Source: an uncultured Alteromonas sp.
GTDB taxonomy: Bacteria; Pseudomonadota; Gammaproteobacteria; Enterobacterales; Alteromonadaceae
Length of the DNA stretch: 40,737 nt
Assembly (NCBI RefSeq): GCF_913058315.1
Contig: NZ_CAJXQY010000031.1
Location: 1-40,737, forward strand
Direction of reading: 5' to 3'
Shown here piece after piece: positions 9,108-17,921 of this stretch. The notes beneath the pieces were generated by a model. The model searched no databases. It was not told the DNA's origin and saw only the letters and a list, made by a program, of their open reading frames with translations. Numbering within the stretch: the stretch's first letter is position 1; the number at the start of each line of letters is the position of its first letter. Both the position numbers and the translations under genes were made by a program.

Positions 9108-9530
9108 GTGAAAGTTTCTCCTCGCCGTCGGGCCCGTGAAATAGCGCTTCAAGGCATTTATTCCTGGCAGATGAGTCAGAACCAGATTGAGCAAATCGAA
9201 CTGGCTCTGGCAACCAGCAATGACATGAAAAAAGTAGATATGAACTATTTTCAGTTGTTGCTGCGTGGTGTGGTGCGTAGTGCATCGCAACTGGATGCTA
9301 CCATTAAGCCTTATCTGGGGCGTTTGCCCGAAGAGCTGGATCCTATCGAAAAAGCAATCCTACGGTTAGCCACCTTTGAACTAACCGAACAGATCGATGT
9401 CCCATACAAAGTCATTATCAATGAAGCGATTGAGCTGGCTAAATCCTTTGGCGCTGAAGACAGTCATAAATTTGTCAATGGCGCGCTGGATAAAGCGGTG
9501 AAAACCCTGCGCTCCGATGAGCGCGGCTAA
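9108..9530 (+). CDS. nusB: Transcription antitermination factor NusB
   Basis: A 140-residue all-helical NusB. With NusE (S10) it binds boxA RNA and supports rRNA antitermination. Family marks are the basic N-terminus [20 protein letters not shown], the segment [17 protein letters not shown], and [27 protein letters not shown]. The start is GTG with a TAAGGG ribosome site overlapping the end of ribH. The ribH-nusB-thiL-pgpA order is typical of gammaproteobacteria. Confidence 0.95.
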   Translation: MKVSPRRRAREIALQGIYSWQMSQNQIEQIELALATSNDMKKVDMNYFQLLLRGVVRSASQLDATIKPYLGRLPEELDPIEKAILRLATFELTEQIDVPYKVIINEAIELAKSFGAEDSHKFVNGALDKAVKTLRSDERG

Positions 9531-9595
9531 GCCCGCAGTCATTGAAACCAGAGCAGGATGCTCTTCTTTTAAATTTCTTAACTTTCCGGATTACT

Positions 9596-10561
9596 GTGAA
9601 AGAGTTTGATCTGATAAAACAGTACTTTGCCCAACGGGGTCACGTAAGAAAAGACGTGATCCTGGGAATCGGTGACGATTGTGCGGTCACCAAAGTACCT
9701 GATAATCAACACCTTGCTGTCACCACCGATACCCTGATAAGTGGTGTTCATTTTCTCTCCGATGCACCGGCACGTTCTGTTGCCTATAAAGCGGTGGCGG
9801 TAAATTTAAGCGACTTGGCTGCGTCGGGCGCAGAGCCTGCCTGGATAAGTCTGTCACTGTCACTGCCATCCTACGATGAAACCTGGATAGACGAATTTGT
9901 TAACGGTCTCTACGAACTGACTGAGTACTATTCGGTGCAGTTGATTGGTGGCGACACGGTAACCGGTCCGCTGGCATTAACGATTACGGCTCAGGGATTT
10001 GTGCCGCCGAATACTGAATTACGCCGTAGCACCGCTAAACCAGGTGACTGGATTTATGTGACCGGTAATCTTGGTGATGCCGGCGCTGGCCTGGATATTC
10101 TGAAAGGTAAGGTTGAGGCCAGCGACGAGCACCGGGACTATCTGATTAACCGCCATTATTACCCCACTCCCAGAGTGATGGCAGGGACGTCGTTACGCCG
10201 TACAGCGAATGCCTGTATTGATGTGTCTGACGGACTGGTGTCTGATCTCGGTCATATACTTAAGTTGTCGGGCTGCGGTGCGACGGTTCACGTAGACCGC
10301 CTGCCTGTGTCATCAGCTCTGTTCGATACGGTGGGGGCTCAACAGGCTTATCGCTATGCTTTATCCGCCGGTGATGATTACGAACTGGTTTTCACCGTTA
10401 ATGAAGAGCAGCGCGGCAACCTTGAAACGTCACTCACCAATGCCAACGTTAAAGCGACCTGTATTGGTCAGGTGAACGGTTACGCCGGTCAAATGGACCT
10501 GCGACTGTATGATGAAAAATACGTGCTGGATGAAAGCACTGGCTACGAGCACGAGTTTTAA
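9596..10561 (+). CDS. thiL: Thiamine-monophosphate kinase
   Basis: ThiL phosphorylates thiamine phosphate to thiamine diphosphate using ATP. The Mg/ATP-binding motifs of the PurM/ThiL superfamily are present: LGIGDDCAV near the N-terminus, TTDTLISGVHF, AVNLSDLAASGAEPAW, QLIGGDTVTGP and DVSDGLVSDLGHI. The GTG at 9596 (KEFDLIKQYF) gives 321 residues, close to E. coli (325), and is preferred over an in-frame TTG at 9542 that would add 18 residues without homology. The ribosome site is poor in either case. The stop overlaps the pgpA start (TAATG). Confidence 0.93.
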   Translation: MKEFDLIKQYFAQRGHVRKDVILGIGDDCAVTKVPDNQHLAVTTDTLISGVHFLSDAPARSVAYKAVAVNLSDLAASGAEPAWISLSLSLPSYDETWIDEFVNGLYELTEYYSVQLIGGDTVTGPLALTITAQGFVPPNTELRRSTAKPGDWIYVTGNLGDAGAGLDILKGKVEASDEHRDYLINRHYYPTPRVMAGTSLRRTANACIDVSDGLVSDLGHILKLSGCGATVHVDRLPVSSALFDTVGAQQAYRYALSAGDDYELVFTVNEEQRGNLETSLTNANVKATCIGQVNGYAGQMDLRLYDEKYVLDESTGYEHEF

Positions 10562-11046
10562 TGGATAAAACGCTGCGTAAGCGGGTCTCAATGAAAAATC
10601 CGGTGCACTTTCTGGCACTGGGTTTTGGCAGTGGTTTAATCCCCCTGATGCCTGGTACTTTTGGCTCGCTGGCGGCATTGCCATTGCTCATCCCGTTTAG
10701 CTGGCTTTCACCCTACGCACTGCTGATTGCTGCGGTGCTGGCCAGTGTTGTAGGGATTTATCTGTGTGGTAAAACCGCAGATGACATGCAGGTGCACGAC
10801 CACGGCTCTATTGTCTGGGATGAAGTGGCCGGTATCTTACTCACCTTCTTATGGATCCCGCTATCGCCTATTACGGTGTTGATGGGCTTTGTGTTGTTCC
10901 GCTTCTTCGATATTTTAAAACCCTGGCCAATCAAACCCATTGATAAGTATCTCGCTGGTGGGCTGGGTATTATGCTGGATGACGTAGTGGCCGGTATTAT
11001 GGCCTGTGTCAGCCTGCACGCAATCTTATTTCTCTTTGGGCTTTAG
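10561..11046 (+). CDS. pgpA: Phosphatidylglycerophosphatase A
   Basis: A 161-residue membrane phosphatase that removes phosphate from phosphatidylglycerophosphate to give phosphatidylglycerol. The family signature GFGSGLIPLMPGTFGSLAAL is near the N-terminus, and DEVAGILL and a DD-containing C-terminal helix (LDDVVAGIMA) follow. About four hydrophobic segments are visible. The ATG at 10561 overlaps the thiL stop by one base; an internal ATG at residue 11 would also retain the signature. It is the last gene of the nusB-thiL unit. Confidence 0.93.
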   Translation: MDKTLRKRVSMKNPVHFLALGFGSGLIPLMPGTFGSLAALPLLIPFSWLSPYALLIAAVLASVVGIYLCGKTADDMQVHDHGSIVWDEVAGILLTFLWIPLSPITVLMGFVLFRFFDILKPWPIKPIDKYLAGGLGIMLDDVVAGIMACVSLHAILFLFGL

Positions 11047-11112
11047 CCCACCTGCGTAAAAAATAATTCCAACCTCAAATCGTGATAGCACTGACGAGAA
11101 TAAACCTGAAAA

Positions 11113-11131
11113 TTGAACAAATACTGTTCAA
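11113..11131. promoter_or_regulatory. Putative operator: perfect 7-bp inverted repeat
   Basis: TTGAACA (11113-11119) and TGTTCAA (11125-11131) flank a 5-base spacer, ending 6 bases before the AGGA ribosome site of the next gene. The dimension suits a dimeric repressor covering the leader. The regulator is unknown. Confidence 0.4.
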
Positions 11132-11146
11132 ATAAAAGGATTAGTT

Positions 11147-11911
11147 ATGTTACTCAGGCGCGTTCTTTTGCACGTAAGGCAACAGAACTGGTTTGCGGTG
11201 TTACTCGATTTTGTAATTGTAGTGGTGGGTGTGTTTATCGGTGTTCAGGTAGCAAACTGGAACGAAACACAAAAGCAACGAACGCTTTATCACGACGCCT
11301 ATCAGCGGGTACATCAGGAAGTTAGCAATAATATAAAATCCATTCGAGCGGTACAGAACTATTACCGTAAGCGTCTGCCTGCCGTTCAGCGAGTCATCGA
11401 AACCTTACGCACTTGTGGTGCTGATGGTGGTTCGATAGAAAATATCGAAGCCACGTTTCCGGTTGTCATGAATTATTCCCAGATATTACTTTCTGTTCGT
11501 GACATTGAGTTAATGCTCAGTAATAACAGTTTTCTCGCGTTTCAGCATACAGAGCTTCGAACCAGACTGTCTGAGCTTGCCAACTATACCCGCTTTTATG
11601 AACTGGAACTTGCAAGCAAGACTGCGGAGATGAAAGATACCGGCTTCTTAAATCAACTGGCGTCAGGCCCTCTGCTGGGCTCTCCTGAAGATAATATCGA
11701 GTCAATTAACAACGGTGCCGTTGGCAGTCAGGAGTTAATTAGAAAACACCGTTTCAAAGCGCCTCTTAATGAGGTGTGTAAAGATGAGGTCATCCTTAGA
11801 AAGTATTTTGGTTGGGAAGAAGCGGTCTATTTTCAGGTTGTTGTGGGGCAGATGGTCGTCGAGCATTTAGAGAAGGAACTGACTTACCTGAAAGCGGCTT
11901 ATTCAACTTAA
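11147..11911 (+). CDS. DUF6090-like membrane-anchored protein of unknown function
   Basis: A 254-residue protein. An N-terminal amphipathic basic stretch (MLLRRVLLHVRQQNWFA) leads into one transmembrane helix (about 17-38, LLDFVIVVVGVFIGVQVANW). That helix runs into the WNE motif typical of the DUF6090 group. The remaining 210 residues look helical and lie on one side of the membrane. No catalytic motif is recognisable, so no function is assigned. It has an AGGATT ribosome site and a dyad just upstream. Its last 116 bases overlap, antisense, the 3' end of the DUF3095 remnant. Confidence 0.7.
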   Translation: MLLRRVLLHVRQQNWFAVLLDFVIVVVGVFIGVQVANWNETQKQRTLYHDAYQRVHQEVSNNIKSIRAVQNYYRKRLPAVQRVIETLRTCGADGGSIENIEATFPVVMNYSQILLSVRDIELMLSNNSFLAFQHTELRTRLSELANYTRFYELELASKTAEMKDTGFLNQLASGPLLGSPEDNIESINNGAVGSQELIRKHRFKAPLNEVCKDEVILRKYFGWEEAVYFQVVVGQMVVEHLEKELTYLKAAYST

Positions 11912-12719
11912 GAGTCGTGCCCGGTGAGTGTTTATTTGCCTTGCATGCGCGTTTCTTTTTTAAGTCCAGCGCAGCCAGACTGTAGCCACCATCAGCGCCG
12001 TCAATAAAGTGAATATGCTCTGACTGGTAAGCGGTTATCATACAGGTGATCAAGGCTGCTCCTGCCACGTGAACACCAAAAGCGATTTGTCCTGTCTGTT
12101 CCTGGCTGCTGAGGAACTGCATAATCGCCTCACGCTGCGCCGGTGTGCAGCTAATGCACATTTTCAGGCCGTCCTCGAACTTTATAAAATCGCAGTTTGT
12201 TACGAAATCCTGTTTGTACGCACCCCAGTCGGTGGTATCGGTTTTTACTTTGCGTGACATCAACCAGCCGCCAACCAGGTTCATGAATACCAGATGCAGA
12301 TAATACTTACATCGGCTGATTAGCGAGTGGGTCGCTGTTCTAATACGGGTCTCGGTGGCGAGCCGGGCGGGAGACCAGGCAAATGAAAGTTGTTCTGAGG
12401 CTATCGGGTGGTAGTGTTCACGCCCGCCAGTAATCTGTTGTAGCTGTTGTAAAACCAGCTCGTATTGTTGCGGTGAACTGGCTTCAATAATGAGCGAAAG
12501 GGTTTCGCCGTGGCGGCTTGACACGTTACTCCAGCGACATTCAAAGCCTGAGTAGTCTGCACTCGGCTGAGCCCCTTCAATCAGAAAGGCCTGATTGAGA
12601 ACGGGATCTTTAAGGATTTTTTCTGCATAACGGATCCCGCCGCCACTGAAACAAGCCTGCTGGTAGTGCGGCGAAACCGTCAGTTTACTCACCCCGATAG
12701 TTTGACCCGCAGCATACAC
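11796..12719 (-). pseudogene. DUF3095-family gene, 5'-truncated (probable remnant)
   Basis: The 307-codon frame matches the middle and end of DUF3095 proteins: AAGQTIGVSKLTVSPHYQQA, FSGGGIRYAEKILKDP, FECRWSNVSSRHGETLSLI and FIDGADGGYSLAALDLKKK. From memory, DUF3095 proteins are about 370-390 residues. The first ~130, including a nucleotide-cyclase-like FGGDGA block, are missing here; the space upstream is the dxs stop 31 bases away. The frame opens with GTG. The normal family end is near LDLKKK, but this frame continues about 50 residues, the last 38 antisense to the neighbouring gene. Both ends are therefore abnormal. It could be a translated short form, but a decayed gene is more likely. 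Confidence 0.6.
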
Positions 12720-12750
12720 GGTGCCGGTTAAGTGAATTTGGCCGCGATAA

Positions 12751-14613
12751 TCAGGCCAGGTAGTGGTTCACTTTGGCAATAATACCAGCACTGTCGAGCC
12801 CAAGCTCGGCGTACATTTCTTCCTGGGTGCCCTGCAGAATAAAGCTGTCAGGCAGACCAAGGGTTAGCACATCGGTTTTTAACCGGTTTTGCATCACGTA
12901 TTCGCTTACGGCGCTACCTGCTCCCCCCATAATGCAGCCGTCTTCCAGTGTTACGAAGCATTCATGTTCGGCTTTCAGAGTGTTGAGCACGTCGGTATCC
13001 AGCGGTTTCACAAACCGCATATCCACCAGCGTGGCATCCAGTGCCTCGGCCGCGGCCTCAGCAAAGGGCAGTAGCGTCCCAAAGTTTAACAAGGCGACTT
13101 TCTTACCGGTGCGCAGCGTTCGGCTCTTGCCTAATTCCAGGGCCGTCATGGCCTCATCCGGGGTAATGCCTTTGCCAGCGCCGCGCGGGTATCTCACCGC
13201 CGCTGGCGCATTGGCTATATGGCCGGTATACAGCATCTGGCGACACTCATTTTCGTCTGACGGCGTCATTACAATCATGTTGGGAATACAACGCAGGAAA
13301 GCTATATCGAAGGCGCCCTGGTGAGTCGGACCATCGGCACCTACAATGCCCGCCCGGTCGATGGCAAATAATACCGGCAGATTCTGCAGCGCTACGTCGT
13401 GGATAAGCTGGTCATAAGCACGTTGCAAGAACGTGGAGTAAATGGCCACTACCGGGTTCAGACCATCTTTTGCCATCCCGGCGCCTAAGGTTACGGCGTG
13501 TTGTTCGGCAATGGCGACATCGAAATACTGTTCCGGAAATTGTTGGGAAAAGGCCACCATTCCTGAACCTTCACGCATTGCCGGGGTGATGGCCATCAGT
13601 TTAGGATCCAGCTTGGCCATATCACACAACCAGTTACCGAAGGTGGCCGAGAACGTCGGGTTGGACGCCTTGGCTTTAGGCAGGGTCTGGTCGGCCGGGT
13701 TAAACTTCGGCACAGCATGGAATTTTATGGGGTCTTTTTCTGCCTCGGGATAGCCTTTACCTTTACGGGTGACCACGTGCAGCAGTTGCGGCCCTTTGAA
13801 TTTACGCATATTGCGTAACGTATCGACCACACCGTTAATGTCATGGCCGTCAATGGGGCCTATATAGTTAAAGCCCAGTTCCTCAAAGATCGTCCCGGGT
13901 ACAACCATACCTTTAATATGCTCTTCGGCACGACTGGCGAACTCTTTGATAGGCGGTACATTGCTGAGTAATTTCTTGCCGCCATCACGTATGCTGTTGA
14001 ACAGATTACCGGTTAATAAGCGAGCCAGATGGCTGTTAAGCGCGCCAACGTTCTCAGAAATCGACATCTCGTTATCATTCAGCACCACGACTAAATCTTT
14101 GCTAATATCGCCGGCGTGATTCATTGCCTCAAAAGCCATCCCGGCGGTCATCGCGCCGTCGCCGATAACCGCTACAACCTTGCGGCCAAGCTGTTCTTTA
14201 TCGGCCGCAATGGCCATCCCCAGCGCTGCACTGATTGAGGTGGAAGAGTGTCCGACTGCAAAGGTATCGAACTCACTTTCCGGTGGCCATGGGAAAGGAT
14301 GGAGCCCCTCTTTCTGGCGAATAGTCGACATCTGTTCGGCCCGACCGGTCAGTATCTTGTGCGGGTAGGCCTGATGGCCCACATCCCAGATAAGTCGGTC
14401 GAATGGCGTGTTATAGATGTAATGCAGCGCCACAGTGAGTTCGACGGTGCCAAGACCGGATGCAAAATGTCCACTGCTCTGACTAACGCAGGTCAGCAGA
14501 TACTGGCGTAATTCGTCGGCCAGGGTACGCAGCTTGTCTTGTGGAAGCTTGCGTAACGCTTCAGGACATCGGGCCAGAGCAAGAGTAGGATAGTGCGCTA
14601 AATCTAGAGTCAT
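12751..14613 (-). CDS. dxs: 1-deoxy-D-xylulose-5-phosphate synthase
   Basis: A 620-residue TPP enzyme that condenses pyruvate and glyceraldehyde 3-phosphate, the first step of the MEP isoprenoid pathway (also feeding thiamine and pyridoxal). Family blocks include [16 protein letters not shown], the TPP motif [18 protein letters not shown]...[10 protein letters not shown], the catalytic Glu in [14 protein letters not shown], and the transketolase C-domain. Length equals E. coli Dxs (620). It is the third gene of xseB-ispA-dxs, 39 bases after ispA. The truncated DUF3095 gene follows. Confidence 0.97.
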   Translation of the reverse strand: MTLDLAHYPTLALARCPEALRKLPQDKLRTLADELRQYLLTCVSQSSGHFASGLGTVELTVALHYIYNTPFDRLIWDVGHQAYPHKILTGRAEQMSTIRQKEGLHPFPWPPESEFDTFAVGHSSTSISAALGMAIAADKEQLGRKVVAVIGDGAMTAGMAFEAMNHAGDISKDLVVVLNDNEMSISENVGALNSHLARLLTGNLFNSIRDGGKKLLSNVPPIKEFASRAEEHIKGMVVPGTIFEELGFNYIGPIDGHDINGVVDTLRNMRKFKGPQLLHVVTRKGKGYPEAEKDPIKFHAVPKFNPADQTLPKAKASNPTFSATFGNWLCDMAKLDPKLMAITPAMREGSGMVAFSQQFPEQYFDVAIAEQHAVTLGAGMAKDGLNPVVAIYSTFLQRAYDQLIHDVALQNLPVLFAIDRAGIVGADGPTHQGAFDIAFLRCIPNMIVMTPSDENECRQMLYTGHIANAPAAVRYPRGAGKGITPDEAMTALELGKSRTLRTGKKVALLNFGTLLPFAEAAAEALDATLVDMRFVKPLDTDVLNTLKAEHECFVTLEDGCIMGGAGSAVSEYVMQNRLKTDVLTLGLPDSFILQGTQEEMYAELGLDSAGIIAKVNHYLA

Positions 14614-14652
14614 TATTTATTATTCTGATACGTTATGCGGGCGAGGTGCAGT

Positions 14653-15543
14653 TCAATGACTGCGACTCACCATTAAATCGGTAAATGCAACTAAGTAATC
14701 GGTATTGTAGGGCAAACCGTCCAAGGCTTGAAGCGCCTCTTGATGTAATTTTGTTAACTCCTGGCGGGCCCCTTCAAGGCCAAGCAAAGACGGGAAGGTA
14801 TTTTTACCCTGTGCTTCATCGGATCCTTTGGGTTTACCCAGGGTTTCGGTACTGGCGGTGACGTCCAGAATGTCGTCCTGGACCTGAAAAGCCAGGCCTA
14901 TCCGATTGGCAAACCGGCAAAGCAATTGCTGATGTGCACTCTCGAGATGTTCAGTTACCAGGCACACCATTTCCACACAGGCGGTCAGTAAAGCACCGGT
15001 TTTCAGTTGGTGAAGGTATTGCAATTCGGCCAGTGATATTTGCTTGCCGGTTGCGGCCAGATCAATGGCTTGTCCGCCACACATTCCTGAGTAGCCGGCT
15101 GCCCGCGCCAGCACCGCAACTAACCGGGCCCGGCGGGTGTCGGCAAAGGGACTCATTGGATGTTCGGCAACAATACTGAACGCCTGGGTTTGCAGGGCAT
15201 CGCCAGCAAGAATGGCGGTAGCTTCATCAAATGCAATATGACAGGTTGGGTTGCCACGGCGCAAGTCGTCATCGTCCATGGCTGGCAGATCATCATGAAC
15301 TAACGAATAGGCATGAACGCATTCGATGGCCATACTGATGGCGCGCTGGTCGTTATCCGGGATATCCAGCATATTGCCCACCAGGTGCACCAGCAAAGGC
15401 CGCATGCGCTTGCCACCATTTGTTAAAGCATACAGCATGGCTTGTTTCAGGCTGGGAGCGGCATCCGGCAGGGCGGTTATGAGGTCATGCAAGCCGCCAT
15501 CAATGCGTTGCTTGATGTGCTGGTGCAATGAAGCAAGTTGCAT
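14653..15543 (-). CDS. ispA: (2E,6E)-farnesyl diphosphate synthase
   Basis: A 296-residue trans-prenyltransferase that makes FPP from IPP and DMAPP/GPP. The first aspartate-rich motif is in LVHDDLPAMDDDDLRRG and the second is QVQDDILDV; GGKRMRPLLV binds IPP. Length is close to E. coli IspA (299). The ATG at 15543 follows the xseB stop after one base; a 16-codon open extension upstream lies inside xseB and is not used. It is translationally coupled with xseB and upstream of dxs. Confidence 0.96.
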   Translation of the reverse strand: MQLASLHQHIKQRIDGGLHDLITALPDAAPSLKQAMLYALTNGGKRMRPLLVHLVGNMLDIPDNDQRAISMAIECVHAYSLVHDDLPAMDDDDLRRGNPTCHIAFDEATAILAGDALQTQAFSIVAEHPMSPFADTRRARLVAVLARAAGYSGMCGGQAIDLAATGKQISLAELQYLHQLKTGALLTACVEMVCLVTEHLESAHQQLLCRFANRIGLAFQVQDDILDVTASTETLGKPKGSDEAQGKNTFPSLLGLEGARQELTKLHQEALQALDGLPYNTDYLVAFTDLMVSRSH

Positions 15544-15544
15544 G

Positions 15545-15793
15545 TTAGTCCTCGTTATCTGCCGCGAAGTCCTGGAGTGCGGCTTCGCCATTCTGTTCAG
15601 TGAGTATTTTGACCTTTTGTTCGGCCTCTACCAGTGCCTTTTGGCTCAGGCGCGACAACTCAATACCGCGTTCAAATTTTTGCAGTGCTTCATGCAGGGG
15701 CAGGTCGCCCTGTTCCATTTCATTAACGATGGTTTCCAGTTCGCTGATAGTTTGTTCAAATGACGGACTGGCTGGAGTGGCTTTATCGCTCAC
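15545..15793 (-). CDS. xseB: Exodeoxyribonuclease VII small subunit
   Basis: An 82-residue coiled-coil-like subunit of exonuclease VII. The segment SFEQTISELETIVNEMEQGDLPLHEALQKFERGIEL is the family hallmark. The GTG at 15793 is chosen because an AGAGGGAT ribosome site lies a few bases upstream and the product matches E. coli XseB (80 residues). Further upstream in-frame ATGs (15814 and earlier) add a non-homologous tail. It is the first gene of the isoprenoid operon and overlaps none of ispA. Confidence 0.92.
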   Translation of the reverse strand: MSDKATPASPSFEQTISELETIVNEMEQGDLPLHEALQKFERGIELSRLSQKALVEAEQKVKILTEQNGEAALQDFAADNED

Positions 15794-16174
15794 GGATCCC
15801 TCTTCTGGTCTCATTTTGCGTAGTGAAGGCACATTAACCGAGGGCCGGGCAAGGGTCAAATAGTTTAAGGGCTGGCGGGTTGGTTTTGGTCTGCTCAGTG
15901 TGGTAAAGCGGCTATTTTGCAATAACGGGTTATGAAATCTATAACAATATCAGTGTAGAAAAAAAAATAACTGCCGATAGAATGACTAACTAGGCGTATT
16001 AAGCAGATGCATGACGGGCATGTTAAGCATCGTTATTCGGCGAAATACCGAAACCACTATCGCCGGTGTGTATGACTTTGTCTGATTCTGCACTGTAATG
16101 TGGTAAATTCGCAGCTATATTTAACACCATAAGTTCAGTATCGCCCTGAATAAGTGATGAAGTGAGGGAAACAA
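15794..16174. other. 381-base divergent intergenic region, xseB / pomA
   Basis: No gene is seen. It must hold the promoters of xseB-ispA-dxs (left) and pomAB (right). GCCGATAG at 15973-15980 resembles the -10 of flagellar sigma-28 promoters (GCCGATAA), but only a poor TAGA stands 13 bases upstream, so this is weak. Two overlapping hairpins are possible: TTCGG/CCGAA (16036-16052) and CGGCGA/TCGCCG (16038-16065). They are mutually exclusive. An AGTGAGGGA ribosome site precedes the pomA GTG. Confidence 0.5.
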
Positions 16175-16936
16175 GTGGATTTAGCAACCCTGGTAGGAAT
16201 GTTAGGCGGCATTGGCTTTATCGTCATGGCCATGATCCTTGGTGGGGATCTCAGCATGTTTGCCGATGTTCCTTCGGTACTGATTGTTTTTTGCGGCAGT
16301 CTTTTTGTTGTTATGTCGCAGTTTACGCTGGGTCAGTTTTTTGGTGCGGGCAAGGTTGCCGGTAAGGCGTTCATTTTTAAGATCGATACACCTGAAGATC
16401 TCATTGAAAAAGTGGTTGAAATGGCAGACGCGGCGCGCAAAGGGGGATTCCTTGCCCTGGAAGAGGCCGAAATTGCCAATCCTTTTATGCAGAAAGGAGT
16501 CGACATGCTGGTGGACGGGCACGATATAGACGTGGTGCGGGAAACCCTGGCAAAAGACATTTCCATGACCACTGAGCGTCACGAATTTGGTGTTTCTATC
16601 TTTAAAGGCCTGGGTGACGTAGCACCGGCAATGGGGATGATTGGTACGCTTATTGGTCTGGTGGCCATGTTATCTAACATGGATGATCCGAAAGCTATTG
16701 GTCCGGCCATGGCCGTAGCCTTGTTAACTACCCTGTACGGTGCTTTTCTTGCCAACGTTATTTGTTTGCCTATCGCAGCGAAATTAAGTAATCGACTGAA
16801 TGAAGAAAAGCTCAACCAGTCATTGATCCTGGATGGCATTGTTGGCATTGCCGATGGTCAGAACCCCCGGGTTATCGAAGGGATCCTGAAAAACTATCTA
16901 GCCGCCAGTAAACGTGGCGCGGCAGAAGAAGAGTAA
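16175..16936 (+). CDS. pomA: Flagellar motor stator protein PomA (sodium type)
   Basis: A 253-residue MotA/PomA protein with four hydrophobic segments: two near the N-terminus (about 5-25 and 30-55) and two in the C-terminal half (about 148-170 and 180-205). A large cytoplasmic loop between them meets FliG. PAMGMIGTLIGLVAML and GPAMAVALLTTLYGAFLANV are the conserved TM3/TM4 blocks. Together with PomB it forms the ion channel that drives flagellar rotation. The start is GTG with a GAGGGA site. pomB follows after 5 bases. Confidence 0.95.
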   Translation: MDLATLVGMLGGIGFIVMAMILGGDLSMFADVPSVLIVFCGSLFVVMSQFTLGQFFGAGKVAGKAFIFKIDTPEDLIEKVVEMADAARKGGFLALEEAEIANPFMQKGVDMLVDGHDIDVVRETLAKDISMTTERHEFGVSIFKGLGDVAPAMGMIGTLIGLVAMLSNMDDPKAIGPAMAVALLTTLYGAFLANVICLPIAAKLSNRLNEEKLNQSLILDGIVGIADGQNPRVIEGILKNYLAASKRGAAEEE

Positions 16937-16941
16937 CGGTT

Positions 16942-17880
16942 ATGGCGCAGGAAGAAGAATGCCCAAAATGCCCCCCCGAGGGGCTGCCCGCGTGGATGGG
17001 GACCTTTGCGGACCTGATGTCGCTGCTAATGTGCTTTTTCGTGCTGCTGTTGGCGTTCTCCGAGATGGACGTCCTGAAATTCAAACAAATAGCCGGTTCC
17101 ATGAAGTTTGCCTTTGGGGTGCAAAACAAAATTGAAGTCAAAGACATTCCGAAAGGGACGAGCGTAATAGCCATGGAGTTTCGCCCTGGCCGCCCCGACC
17201 CAACCCCCATTGACACTATCCAGCAGCAAACCATCGATATGACTCAGCAAATGCTGGAATTTCAGGCCGGTGATGAGGACTCGGCAGGCGGACGGCAGAA
17301 ACAGCGGGGAACCCAGCGAGGAGGGCAGTCGCAACAAACCTCAACGGATCAATCCGCGTCTACCCAGCAGGCGGCCAATCAGGAACAGGTAGCTGAGATG
17401 ATGAAAAAAGTCGCTCAGCAATTGCAAAAACAAATCCTCGACGGCTCCATCGAGATGGAATCCCTGGGTCAGCAGATCACCATTCGAATTCGTGAAAATG
17501 GGTCTTTCTCTGCCGGCTCTGCATTTTTACAACCGCAATTTCGACCTGTTATTCGTAAGATTGGCGAGATCCTTGCCGATATGCCCGGACAGATTGAAGT
17601 GTCTGGCCACAGTGATAAACAGCAAATTTCGAATGAACTCTACAGTTCTAACTGGGATTTATCAGCGCAACGGGCGGTTGCCGTAGCCGAAGCGTTGCGT
17701 TCGGCGCAAGGGTTCGATGAAGGCAGAATGTCGGTAGTGGGCAAGGCGTCTAACGAGCCGTTAATTGAAGATCCCCAAACGCCTGAAGAGCTGGCCACTA
17801 ACCGGCGGGTTGAAATCAATATTAATCAGGGCGAACCCATTCGCTCGAAACCTATTTCGGTCTTGGATCAGGGTCAGTAG
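16942..17880 (+). CDS. pomB: Flagellar motor stator protein PomB (sodium type)
   Basis: A 312-residue MotB/PomB protein. The ion-binding Asp24 is in WMGTFADLMSLLMCFFVLLL, the single N-terminal membrane helix. The N-terminal Cys pair and the following FSEMDVLKFKQIAGSMKFAF (plug region) are almost the same as Vibrio PomB, which supports sodium rather than proton drive. A Gln/Ser-rich linker (about 110-150) leads to an OmpA-like peptidoglycan-binding domain with SGHSDKQQISN and NRRVEININ. It is convergent with the CFA-like gene. Confidence 0.95.
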   Translation: MAQEEECPKCPPEGLPAWMGTFADLMSLLMCFFVLLLAFSEMDVLKFKQIAGSMKFAFGVQNKIEVKDIPKGTSVIAMEFRPGRPDPTPIDTIQQQTIDMTQQMLEFQAGDEDSAGGRQKQRGTQRGGQSQQTSTDQSASTQQAANQEQVAEMMKKVAQQLQKQILDGSIEMESLGQQITIRIRENGSFSAGSAFLQPQFRPVIRKIGEILADMPGQIEVSGHSDKQQISNELYSSNWDLSAQRAVAVAEALRSAQGFDEGRMSVVGKASNEPLIEDPQTPEELATNRRVEININQGEPIRSKPISVLDQGQ

Positions 17881-17896
17881 GTCAGCGCGAAGTGTC

Positions 17897-17921
17897 AGCT
17901 TACCCGGTTAGCGGGTAAGCT
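17897..17921. other. Stem-loop between convergent pomB and CFA-like genes
   Basis: AGCTTACCCG (17897-17906) and CGGGTAAGCT (17912-17921) form a perfect 10-bp stem with a 5-base loop, overlapping the last codons of the reverse gene. Neither side has a T-run, so it may act as a 3'-end stabiliser or a weak terminator for both genes. Confidence 0.5.

Noticed and set aside
15956..15980. Possible sigma-28 flagellar promoter upstream of pomA (GCCGATAG)
   Set aside because: The -10-like box is good, but the -35 is only TAGA at 13 rather than about 15 bases, and it lies nearly 200 bases from pomA. It was left as a remark, not a feature.
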